From NCBI GenBank assembly GCA_022774325.1, contig JALFNN010000065.1:42848-106847 (forward strand): a stretch of DNA of 64,000 nt, written 5' to 3'. Every line of letters begins with the position of its first letter. Position 1 is the first letter of the stretch. Position numbers and translations under genes: made by a program. The DNA is from a bacterium. Its GTDB lineage: Bacteria; Bacillota; Clostridia; Lachnospirales; Lachnospiraceae. The notes below the pieces were generated by a model. That model saw only the letters and a program-made list of their open reading frames with translations, was not told where the DNA came from and searched no databases. Shown piece by piece: positions 47,994 to 56,580 of the stretch.

Positions 47994-48174
47994 ATGTCCA
48001 GAAAAAAACCATATAATTCTTTTATCAGATGAGGATAAAAAGATACATAATGCTACTATTCATAATAAAATACATGCAAAACGACAATTTAGTGTTGCTA
48101 AATAGTATTAGTACTTGATGACAATGCCTCGAATCATTTTACACAAATGTAGATCGCTAAAACCTTTGGTGTCA
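47994..48174 (+). pseudogene. Second IS630-like transposase remnant
   Basis: The sequence before ATG 47994 (GGTGATTCTATG) resembles that before 47613. Frames give LLSDEDKKIHNATIHNKIHAK, stop, VLDDNASNHF, stop, IAKTFGVSKAS: a DNA-binding head with helix-turn-helix traces and several stops. Confidence 0.55.
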
Positions 48175-48288
48175 GCAAAGCCTCATGGATGGTATTGCGA
48201 GAACTGTGGACACTTGATGCGATATCGAGATTAGAATAGTTGAGACTCTTAGACTCTTAAACCTTAGAATTTCGCGATAATCTACCAT
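48175..48288 (-). pseudogene. IS21-family istA 5' remnant
   Basis: On the minus strand ATG 48288 has AGGAGG upstream and reads MVDYREILRFKSL. After a frameshift it gives SLNYSNLDIASSVHSSRNTI, then HEALL. This is the helix-turn-helix start of IS21 IstA. It is cut off head-to-head against the IS630 remnant. Confidence 0.7.
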
Positions 48289-48362
48289 GGTTATCGTCCT
48301 CCTGTAAATGATAGTCACACAAAATGTGTGATATTCTCATTATAGAAGTAAAAAACCGGAGT

Positions 48363-48481
48363 GTTCAACAGACCGGAATAGATGCACTGAGCGGGCGGAA
48401 GCAGTGCACTAAATGACCGTGCAGCATGTTCACATTAAGCGGTATATACAGTGCGAAACAGAGCTATGTAGGGTTCAAACA
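48363..48481. mobile_element. Probable IS21 end with repeated GTTCA(A)(A)CA motifs
   Basis: GTTCAACA (48363-48370), GTTCACA (48428-48434) and GTTCAAACA (48473-48481) lie upstream of the istA start. IS21 elements carry repeated transposase sites at their ends, which fits. The true end cannot be fixed. Confidence 0.35.
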
Positions 48482-49150
48482 GAGATTTTGATGAGGTTTT
48501 GATACGAATTATCTTGCATAACAGTAAGTTTTTTCTTATCATAAGAGTTGCATAACAATGCGGAGTGAATGTTTAAAGGACAGGCAACCATATATTAGGG
48601 TGAGACCCTGCACTAGCGTTGTTTCGCAACACTTGGGTATGAGAGAGAAAGAACGAACTGTGGTCAAGGGTGTTCTGTCTCTTTTCCTATTGGTAACGAA
48701 AAGACTATATGGTAAAGGAAGAGAATGGTCAATAGGGCAGATAAAAATGTGCTGTAAAAAACATCATGTTAGGATAGATGATATGAAGGAGATGCCGGAT
48801 TAACCTGCGGTAAAGCCGCCGTAGGTGGGAACTATAATTCGACACGTGACAATAAAAACCTCCTGTGAATTTGTAGTTATTTAACTGACATTGATCTGTC
48901 ATCTGGAAAAATCGAGTCGACTTGGGGAGAGATAAGTTTATGGGCTACTGTAATTCGCCATTCATTGATGCCCTAACGGCTGACCGACAACATATAGATA
49001 TGCGAGGTTGTCGCTATATAGTCCCGCCACTTACCTCCATGTATTCTGTAGTATGTTAATCTTATAAAAGAATTATATCAGAAGTAAATAGAATAAAAAG
49101 CGAAAAGCAGGACAGGATTTCATAACCGCATTGGTGCCTTTCGCAGAAAG
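48482..49150. other. Long intergenic stretch without a recognised gene
   Basis: No coding sequence is supported; an 81-codon frame at 48558 has no recognisable family. Hairpins are visible: CGACAAC (48985-48991) with GTTGTCG (49007-49013), and a competing TATA..GCGA/TCGCTATA arrangement in the same place. Near 49100-49145 GCGAAA and TTTCGC could pair. It follows the IS remnants and precedes the second flippase. Confidence 0.4.
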
Positions 49151-49162
49151 GTGAAAATAGAT

Positions 49163-50386
49163 ATGAAAGAGAGTCTTATGAAAAAGAATTTTATCTGGAA
49201 TATTTTAGGCGTGACATGTAATGCATTTCTGTCTTTTTTCCTTATGATTATTGTTACAAGAGTAAATGGCATAGAAGATGCAGGTGTTTTTACGTTTGCA
49301 TTTTCTTTTGCATGTCTGCTATTTACAATCGGTATTTTTGCGGGAAGAACATTTCAAGTAACAGATAATCAAAATTATTCAAATAAAGATTATATTTTTC
49401 ATAGATTTTTATGTGTGTTGCTTATGCTGTTAGCGGCCTTGATCTATGTTTTTACACAGAATTATAGTAGTTATAAATTGCAGATAGTTTTACTTCTTTG
49501 TATATTGAAAGCGCAGGAGGCATTCTGTGATACTATATACGGAATTTTTCAAATTAAAGGTAATTTATATAAAGCCGGTATATCTATGTTTTTAAAAGCA
49601 GTAATTAGTATTATTGGATTTTTATTTGTGGATTTATTCAGTAGAAATATGGTGCTTTCGTGTGTTGTAATGAATGTAATCTGGGCTATTATTTTTGCTT
49701 TTTATGATATCAAGAATTTAAATTCAGAGAAACAGAATGAAGTTCTTCAGATAATACATGGATTCAAACTGTTTGATCGTGGAAAGTATGCGTTCTTTTT
49801 TAATTTTTTGTCGATTTATATTGTGAATGCACCGAAATATACAATGGATGGATGTGTATCAAGTGAAGTACAAGCTGTTTTTGGGATTATTCTAATGCCT
49901 GCGACATTAGTTAGTTTATGTGGACAATATATATTGAATCCTTTTTTAAAAATGATGAAAGATGCATATTATCAAAAGAATAAGAATGCATTCAGAAGAA
50001 TAGTTAGAAAAATGGTTTTTGCGTTGGTGGTATTAGGCGGAATGGCAGTTTTGGTAATGATAGTTTTTGGAATTGATCTGTTATCTATGGTATATAGTGT
50101 AGAGCTGCGAGAGTATTTGCAGAATTCGATTTGGATTTTGGTAGGGGGCACGCTATATGCAGTTACTATAATTTTCTCAACGGCGCTTACAACTTTGCGA
50201 AAGACTTTTATACAATTTGCAATTAATCTCATTGTAGCTGCTATAGGGTTGCTAGGCTCTGAATTTATGATAAAAACATGGGGACTAAATGGAGCAACTG
50301 GAATTTATTGTTTAATTATGCTTTCTCAGTGTGTTATGTACATAGGTGTGTATAGATATTATTTAAAAAGAGAATTTTGTTTATAA
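49163..50386 (+). CDS. Polysaccharide flippase (oligosaccharide flippase family)
   Basis: 407 aa with about 12 membrane segments. KNFIWNILGVTCNAFLSFFL and IVTRVNGIEDAGVFTFAFSF mark the family. ATG 49163 follows AAAGGTG; GTG 49151 is the alternative. It differs clearly from the flippase at 37949 and resembles the flippase remnant at 46256. Either it serves a second glycan or it replaced an older copy. Two glycosyltransferases follow it. Confidence 0.9.
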   Translation: MKESLMKKNFIWNILGVTCNAFLSFFLMIIVTRVNGIEDAGVFTFAFSFACLLFTIGIFAGRTFQVTDNQNYSNKDYIFHRFLCVLLMLLAALIYVFTQNYSSYKLQIVLLLCILKAQEAFCDTIYGIFQIKGNLYKAGISMFLKAVISIIGFLFVDLFSRNMVLSCVVMNVIWAIIFAFYDIKNLNSEKQNEVLQIIHGFKLFDRGKYAFFFNFLSIYIVNAPKYTMDGCVSSEVQAVFGIILMPATLVSLCGQYILNPFLKMMKDAYYQKNKNAFRRIVRKMVFALVVLGGMAVLVMIVFGIDLLSMVYSVELREYLQNSIWILVGGTLYAVTIIFSTALTTLRKTFIQFAINLIVAAIGLLGSEFMIKTWGLNGATGIYCLIMLSQCVMYIGVYRYYLKREFCL

Positions 50387-50405
50387 TCATAAGGAGAAGT
50401 AGACG

Positions 50406-51476
50406 ATGGCAATCAACAAAAATACAGATTTTTCGAAATGGAATTCTAAAGAGAGTTGTTTCAAAAAATATGATAATGTTTCAACGAAACTTATATATGG
50501 CAAACATAATAATCGGGCAAAAGTATCCATTATTATTCTGTCATACAGAAGGGTTGAAGGGCTGATTAATGCATTGGAGAGTGCGCTAGATCAAGATTAT
50601 GATGATATATATGAAATATTGGTCATGGATGATTCTGGAATGAAAACCGAGATAGATAGTGTTATGAAAGAATATTGTTCTAAGTACGATAACATTATTT
50701 ATTATCGACATGTTGAAAATATTGGAGAACCGGGTAATTGGAATAGATCTTGTGAAATCTGCAAAACCCCATGGTATTGTTTATTACATGATGATGACAG
50801 AATGAAAAGAAATTATCTTTCTGAAATGATGAAGGTCGTAAACAGAACGAAGAATGAATATGGATTAATTGGAGTATATGTGGATTTTGATGATCAAAGA
50901 AAGGCTAAACCGGAAAAAGGGAGAATTCGAAAAATATTTGAAGGCTTGATCAATTTATTTTTGATTTTACGTAAAGGAAGAATTATACCAATTACTCTGA
51001 AAGATAATATGAGAGATATATATGCTATATCAACATGTTTATTTTTAAATAAAGAAAAGGTTATGAAAGTTGGTGGTTCAGAAGATGCATATTTCCCAAA
51101 TTCAGATTCTGTTTTTAATTCGAAAATGAATTATTATTATAAAATCGGGTTTTTACCTCAAGTACTTGCTACAAGAGGTGTGTATGATAATCAATCATTG
51201 AAACAGGAAGTGTGTAATAATGCAATAAGAGCTTCTTACTATCATACATATGAGATGGCCAAAACTTTGAACTTTAAAGATGGTAAGGCGAGGAGAAAAG
51301 CTTCTGTATGTGCCGTTATTCATGAAATAATGGTTAGAGGATATAATAATATTAATTATGGGTTTATAAAACAAGAACTGGGAATGAAGAAAATATATAA
51401 TAATAAGCTGATTATTTTTCTGATAAATTTGTATAGTAAGTTCTGTTGGGGGAAATTGTTGTTTAGGAAAGGATAG
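50406..51476 (+). CDS. Glycosyltransferase family 2
   Basis: 356 aa. VSIIILSYRRVEGLINALES, VMDDSGMKTE and LLHDDDRMKRNYL (DDD in the DxD place) mark a GT-A enzyme. The good RBS AAGGAG is 9 bases before ATG 50406. It lies 19 nt after the flippase and 4 nt before the GT8 gene. Confidence 0.9.
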   Translation: MAINKNTDFSKWNSKESCFKKYDNVSTKLIYGKHNNRAKVSIIILSYRRVEGLINALESALDQDYDDIYEILVMDDSGMKTEIDSVMKEYCSKYDNIIYYRHVENIGEPGNWNRSCEICKTPWYCLLHDDDRMKRNYLSEMMKVVNRTKNEYGLIGVYVDFDDQRKAKPEKGRIRKIFEGLINLFLILRKGRIIPITLKDNMRDIYAISTCLFLNKEKVMKVGGSEDAYFPNSDSVFNSKMNYYYKIGFLPQVLATRGVYDNQSLKQEVCNNAIRASYYHTYEMAKTLNFKDGKARRKASVCAVIHEIMVRGYNNINYGFIKQELGMKKIYNNKLIIFLINLYSKFCWGKLLFRKG

Positions 51477-51480
51477 ATAA

Positions 51481-52500
51481 ATGAAAAAAGTATTAAACGT
51501 TTTGTATCAGAGTAATGATAATTATGCTGATTTAACGGGAGTGTCAATGACCTCTCTTTTCATCAATAATAAACATCTGGATGAAATAAATGTGTACATT
51601 TTAAATGATAATATTTCCAAAATAAACTTAAAAAAAATGCAAGTACTTGCAAATCAATATCAAAGAAAGTTAATAATAGTTGGTACGGATCATATTATGA
51701 AAAAATTGAAACAGTTAAATGTTGAACCATATAAAAATACCTATACCACATATTTTAAACTTTTTGGGGTCGGTGAGATACATAACAACACAGATAGAAT
51801 TTTGCAGTTGGATGGTGATACCATTATAAATGGACCATTGGATGAATTGTTGAAAATGGATCTGGAGGGGACTGTTTGTGCAGCAACGTACGATTGTATT
51901 TTGAATGAATATAAAAGCTTGGTTGATATACCACAGAATGACAAATATTATAATTGTGGTGTGCTTTTGATTAATACAGAGTTTTGGAGAGAGTATAAAT
52001 GTGAAGAAAAAATAATATATCATTTATCTCATGTGAGAAATAAGTATTTTACTGTTGATCAGGATATTATCAATGTGTTATTTAGAAATAAGATAAAGTA
52101 TTTACATTTGAAATATAATTTTAATAGTGGATTTTATATATACGGTATTGAAGGATCAATTAAAATATATAATCTTAAGGATGAATACTTTAGTACTAGA
52201 AAACAAATTGAAGAAGCATATAAATCGCCGATTATTTATCATTGTATGGGGGCAATGACCGGAAGACCGTGGGAAAAAGGTAGTATTCATCCTCAAAATG
52301 ATATATATAACCGCTATTTGAAGCAATCGCCGTGGAAAGATGATGAAAAAAAAGTTGTTCATCGCGGGATGATTTTTAAAATACAAAGGATTCTATACTT
52401 GTTTTTGCCAAGATGCATATATAATCCCATTCATAGATTTATTTTAAAAAGATATTTAACTAATATGAATAGACAATTATTGAATAGAATGAATGAATAA
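51481..52500 (+). CDS. Glycosyltransferase family 8
   Basis: 339 aa. The GT8 pattern is clear: VLYQSNDNYADLTGVSMTSL at the N-terminus, DRILQLDGDTIINGPL as the DxD motif, KYYNCGVLLINTEFW, and IYHCMGAMTGRPW near the end. RBS AGGAAAGGA precedes ATG 51481. This family typically adds glucose or galactose. Confidence 0.93.
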   Translation: MKKVLNVLYQSNDNYADLTGVSMTSLFINNKHLDEINVYILNDNISKINLKKMQVLANQYQRKLIIVGTDHIMKKLKQLNVEPYKNTYTTYFKLFGVGEIHNNTDRILQLDGDTIINGPLDELLKMDLEGTVCAATYDCILNEYKSLVDIPQNDKYYNCGVLLINTEFWREYKCEEKIIYHLSHVRNKYFTVDQDIINVLFRNKIKYLHLKYNFNSGFYIYGIEGSIKIYNLKDEYFSTRKQIEEAYKSPIIYHCMGAMTGRPWEKGSIHPQNDIYNRYLKQSPWKDDEKKVVHRGMIFKIQRILYLFLPRCIYNPIHRFILKRYLTNMNRQLLNRMNE

Positions 52501-52677
52501 TTGGGAAAACATGGACGACAAAATCAGCAATTATGGTAGAAAAGCGTGTCAAATATATAGAAATATTAAAATTATTTGGGATGCATTTTATATACGTTGG
52601 CAATTATGAAAACGCAGCAGAGTTCTTGCACAAATTTGTTTTTGTTAAAGGTCTGCAGAGTATAAAAAGTGTCGGAG

Positions 52678-52872
52678 TCATATGAGATTAGCATAAACGC
52701 TGGTATTTCGAATGTATGCTGACAATCCATTCACCGTTACATTAGTGGCATTTGTACATACTGTTTTCTCATTCATCATTTTCTCTTCAAGCTTGCTTAC
52801 ATATGGGAGACATTTCTTGAAAAAAGTATTTACAGAACTCTTATATGTTTCCTTTAGAAAGAGAAAGTGCAT
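52678..52872 (-). pseudogene. Possible IS66-family transposase fragment
   Basis: The minus-strand frame contains MNEKTVCTNATNVTVNG, then LSAYIRNTS, similar to the central part of IS66 transposases. It has no catalytic region and no intact ends. The rest of 52501-52953 holds no supportable gene. Confidence 0.4.
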
Positions 52873-52953
52873 TTCAGCTTATTGTATTAAAAAAATGACA
52901 GATTCTGTCCTTGGACGTAAGTAGCTAATCATTCGTATCTTGATTTTGCTGGT

Positions 52954-52982
52954 TTGACAATCTATATTAACTATTATACAAT
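52954..52982 (+). promoter_or_regulatory. Promoter for the ChW hydrolase genes
   Basis: TTGACA (52954-52959), 17 bp, TACAAT (52977-52982). A second TATACAAT copy lies about 20 bp downstream. Confidence 0.75.
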
Positions 52983-53013
52983 GGTAACAGATTATACAAT
53001 AGGAGGAAGGCAA

Positions 53014-56000
53014 ATGGTTCAAAAAAAAGTGGCAAGATTGTTATCGGCTATGCTTGTTAGTACATTATTGGCAACAAGTGTAATAGGGTATACAAGCAAG
53101 GCAGAAGATAATGTCAATTCTGGAGAAGAAATACAGATTCAGACAGAAGAGGAAAAGCAAAACGATACACGGGAAATAGTAGAAACTGAGCACAACGATA
53201 TTAGTGTTCAGAATAACGATTCGGTTATTAATCAGGATTCTTCAGATGAAGTGACGGAAAATCCGATTGAAGAAGAGGAGATAGAACCATTTCCTGAAAA
53301 TGGGGATAGGCTTGAAACTGTTACTGGAATGGATGAAGAAGGTAATCTACAGGAGATAGATGATGAGGCTGGAATTGTAAAGGAAAGCGAAACTAAAACC
53401 AGAGCAGCAGATGCACAGATAGTAAACTTCAATACCAAAGGATCGAGTACAACAGATTATAAAGAAGTAGAGACAGGTGCTTCGGGATATACTTGCGGTA
53501 CCTATGGAGCAGATGCTGCTTATCTTGGTACAAGCTCAGGAAAAGTAAAGTTCATGCTTTCTGGAGTTATTGGAGAAGTTGATGAATCTGAAGTTCAGAT
53601 TGTCAATATTTCAGATGCGAGTTCCATCAGTTATTACATAGTTTCTTCAGGTCGTCTGATGCATTATATTACAACGAATGTATCAAAGGAATCATATTCA
53701 TCAAAATTGGATAACGGACCGGCACCATCGTATTTAAGTGAAGGAACCAAATATTATAGTTATGATGGACATTATTTTTATACATCTGGAAAATTTGCTG
53801 CAATGTTATCTGATTATAATAATGGGGATAGGAAAAATTCAGTAAACCCAAGTATCCCTTATTTTAATTATTATCAGTATCTTCCTCTTAGGAGCCAAAT
53901 AGAATATAGCAGTTCTGAACTTAATTCCATGATTAATGCTAAAACTGACAGTGACTCTAAGATGAGAGATATTGGAATAAGTTTGGTCAACAATCAGAAT
54001 ACTTATGGTGTTAACGCATTGATTATGACAGGAATTGCTGCAAACGAAAGTGCATGGGGAAAGAGTAATATTTCGCAGTCAAAGAATAATTTATTTGGCC
54101 TTAACGCAATTGATTCCAGCCCAGGAGAATCTGCCAATTATTATTCAGATGTAACAACATGTATTAAAGAGTTTGCTGAGACTTATATGTCAAAACGATA
54201 TCTGAGAGCGGGGTATACATATTATAAAGGTGGATTTCTTGGAAACAAGGCCAGCGGAATTAATGTTCATTATGCGTCCGACCCTTATTGGGGAGAGAAA
54301 GCAGCAAATGTGGCGTGGAATCTTGATAACAATAATGGGAAGAAGGATTATGGAAAGTATACAATTGGAATTAAGGATCTTCTCAGCAGTGATCATACCA
54401 CATTAAATGTTCGCAATAAGAGTACTAAAGATTCCTCTTCTGAAGTTTTATATAAGACAGTTTCACAATCACAATATGCTTTCTTAATCTTAAATGATGG
54501 TGCATTAGAGAATGATTTTTATAGGGTGCAAAGTGATCCGGTATTAAATAGTGATAGGACAGCAATTGACACTTCCACTGGAAATTATAATTTTTCAAAT
54601 ATGTATGCATATGCGCATAGGAATCATGTAACGATTGTACATAATGGTTCAGGTGGAAATGGAGGTGTTTCTTGGAATACCGTAGATCCTGTAAAGGTAC
54701 CGGCTGATGTTGCAAGTGCGTTGACTATTACTCCTTATGTAGGAAAACTCGGATGGTTATCAGAAGTGAAAAATGGAGAGCAGGTTGGTACGACCGGAAT
54801 TAGCCATCAGCTTGAAGCGGTCAAAATTGAAATCAATGGTATTTCGGATCTTAATATTGAATATTCTGCACATGTTGCAGACGTGGGGTGGCAAGATTAT
54901 GTATCGAACGGAGACATGGCAGGAACGACAGAACAGGATGCAGCTATTGAGGCAATTAAAATTCGTTTGACGGGAAGTAAGAGTGACGAATATGATATCT
55001 TTTATCGAGCTCATGTCGCGGAAGATGGATGGCAGTCCTTTGTCTCAGAAGATGAGATTGCAGGGACAACAGGAGAAAGTACGCCGGTTGAAGCAATTCA
55101 AATTGTATTGTTAAAAAAAGAAAAGGATATTAGTGTAAATAATAAAGCGGATATTTCTTATAGTACTTATACCAGTACTTTCGGTTGGGGGGGAGCTGCA
55201 TCCCAAAATGGAGAACAAAGTGGTACGGTGGGAATGTCAGTACCGATTGAGAGTATTAAAATTCAAAGTGGAATAGAAGGAGTAGGAGTAGAATATTCAA
55301 CACATATTCCAAATGTGGGCTGGCAGTCTTACGTAGCGGACGGTGAGGAATCAAAAGTCAATGATTCACCAAAGAGGATAGAAGCAATTAAACTACGACT
55401 AACAGGACCTAATGCTGATAATTATGATGTATATTATCGGATGCATTGTGCTGATTATGGTTGGTTAGGTTGGGCGAAAAATGACGAAAAGGCTGGCACT
55501 CAAGGATACTCTTGTCAGATTGAAGCACTTCAGATTGTTGTTGTAGAGAAAGGAAGTAAAGCACCAGGAAGTATAGAAAATGCTTTTAAATTGAAACCTG
55601 CAGATATAGTATATGCTTCTTTTATCAATGGAAATGGATGGCAAAATGAAGTGAAAAATGGAGCACTTAGCGGAACAACTGGAGTTGCTAAAGCGCTTGG
55701 TGGTATAAAAATTAATTTAAGCAATAAGATTTTATCTGGAAATGTTCAATATGCATCACATATACAGGATAAAGGCTGGGATGATTGGAAACAAAATGGA
55801 GATGTAAGTGGTACTGCAGATGGACTGAAGCGATTGGAAGCTATTAAAATTAAGCTTACTGATGAAATGGAAAAGCAATACGATATTTATTATCGTGTTC
55901 ATGTACAGGAGTTTGGTTGGCTTGGTTGGGCAAAAAATGGTGAAGCGGCAGGTACTGAGGCGTATAGTTACAGAGTTGAAGCAATTGAAATTAGATTATT

Positions 56001-56508
56001 GGATAAAGGAGCCGAAGCACCAGGAAATACGAATGCTGCATTTAAAAGAAAATATACATCGGTTCAGTATTCTGCTCATATTCAAGATATCGGATGGAAA
56101 TCTTATGTTAGTGATGGAAGTACAGCAGGAACAACGGGTAAATCATTGAGATTAGAAGCACTTAAGATTAAGTTGACAGATATGAAATGCGGAGGTGGAA
56201 TACGCTATAGTTCTCATGTACAAGATATTGGTTGGCAACCTTTTACAACAAACAATTCCATAAGTGGAACTGTAGGAAAAAGTAAAAGGGTTGAAGCAAT
56301 AAAAATTGAGTTAACGGGAGAAATTGCAGATTATTGCGATGTATATTACAGAGTAAATGTTGCTGGTTATGGCTGGCTTGGCTGGACAAAGAATGGAGAA
56401 CCGGCAGGTAGTGAAGGCCTTAGCAGGCAGATGGAAGCAATTCAAATTAAAATAGTAACAAAGGGTGAGGAAGCGCCATCTACTTCAGAAACAGCATTTT
56501 ACAAATAA
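53014..56508 (+). CDS. ChW-repeat endo-beta-N-acetylglucosaminidase (GH73-like), secreted
   Basis: 1164 aa from ATG 53014, which has GGAGGAAGG upstream. Signal peptide about 1-30; acidic linker to about 130. The glucosaminidase domain (about 310-470) has catalytic Glu345 in ANESAWGKS followed by NNLFGLNA. An SH3-like stretch (TTLNVRNKSTKD...) comes next. Twelve ChW repeats fill residues 570-1150, in four triplets; the third unit of each carries a FGWLGW/YGWLGW-like core and is often followed by an APG linker. The enzyme would cut the glycan chain of peptidoglycan. Confidence 0.93.
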   Translation: MVQKKVARLLSAMLVSTLLATSVIGYTSKAEDNVNSGEEIQIQTEEEKQNDTREIVETEHNDISVQNNDSVINQDSSDEVTENPIEEEEIEPFPENGDRLETVTGMDEEGNLQEIDDEAGIVKESETKTRAADAQIVNFNTKGSSTTDYKEVETGASGYTCGTYGADAAYLGTSSGKVKFMLSGVIGEVDESEVQIVNISDASSISYYIVSSGRLMHYITTNVSKESYSSKLDNGPAPSYLSEGTKYYSYDGHYFYTSGKFAAMLSDYNNGDRKNSVNPSIPYFNYYQYLPLRSQIEYSSSELNSMINAKTDSDSKMRDIGISLVNNQNTYGVNALIMTGIAANESAWGKSNISQSKNNLFGLNAIDSSPGESANYYSDVTTCIKEFAETYMSKRYLRAGYTYYKGGFLGNKASGINVHYASDPYWGEKAANVAWNLDNNNGKKDYGKYTIGIKDLLSSDHTTLNVRNKSTKDSSSEVLYKTVSQSQYAFLILNDGALENDFYRVQSDPVLNSDRTAIDTSTGNYNFSNMYAYAHRNHVTIVHNGSGGNGGVSWNTVDPVKVPADVASALTITPYVGKLGWLSEVKNGEQVGTTGISHQLEAVKIEINGISDLNIEYSAHVADVGWQDYVSNGDMAGTTEQDAAIEAIKIRLTGSKSDEYDIFYRAHVAEDGWQSFVSEDEIAGTTGESTPVEAIQIVLLKKEKDISVNNKADISYSTYTSTFGWGGAASQNGEQSGTVGMSVPIESIKIQSGIEGVGVEYSTHIPNVGWQSYVADGEESKVNDSPKRIEAIKLRLTGPNADNYDVYYRMHCADYGWLGWAKNDEKAGTQGYSCQIEALQIVVVEKGSKAPGSIENAFKLKPADIVYASFINGNGWQNEVKNGALSGTTGVAKALGGIKINLSNKILSGNVQYASHIQDKGWDDWKQNGDVSGTADGLKRLEAIKIKLTDEMEKQYDIYYRVHVQEFGWLGWAKNGEAAGTEAYSYRVEAIEIRLLDKGAEAPGNTNAAFKRKYTSVQYSAHIQDIGWKSYVSDGSTAGTTGKSLRLEALKIKLTDMKCGGGIRYSSHVQDIGWQPFTTNNSISGTVGKSKRVEAIKIELTGEIADYCDVYYRVNVAGYGWLGWTKNGEPAGSEGLSRQMEAIQIKIVTKGEEAPSTSETAFYK
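54721..56460 (+). repeat. Twelve ChW repeats (four triplets)
   Basis: Units of about 48 codons. Three of the four third units carry a YGW/FGWLGW core, and linkers of the type KGxxAPG follow three times. Confidence 0.87.
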
Positions 56509-56520
56509 TAATTTTTGTTT

Positions 56521-56556
56521 AGGGCTAGGCTGCGTGAGAGTCTGGCCCCTGTTTTA
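56521..56556 (+). terminator. Terminator-like hairpin after the glucosaminidase gene
   Basis: AGGGCTAG pairs imperfectly with CTGGCCCCT (one wobble, one bulge) and is followed by GTTTT. It may only partly separate the genes. Confidence 0.55.
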
Positions 56557-56580
56557 ATAGAGAGTATAAGGGAGGAGCAC

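Noticed and set aside
48558..48803. 81-codon frame in the IS-rich gap
   Set aside because: No RBS, no recognised family, and atypical composition; it lies in structured noncoding sequence.
48482..49150. Group II intron
   Set aside because: I looked for a domain V-like hairpin, a GUGYG start and a reverse transcriptase and found none.
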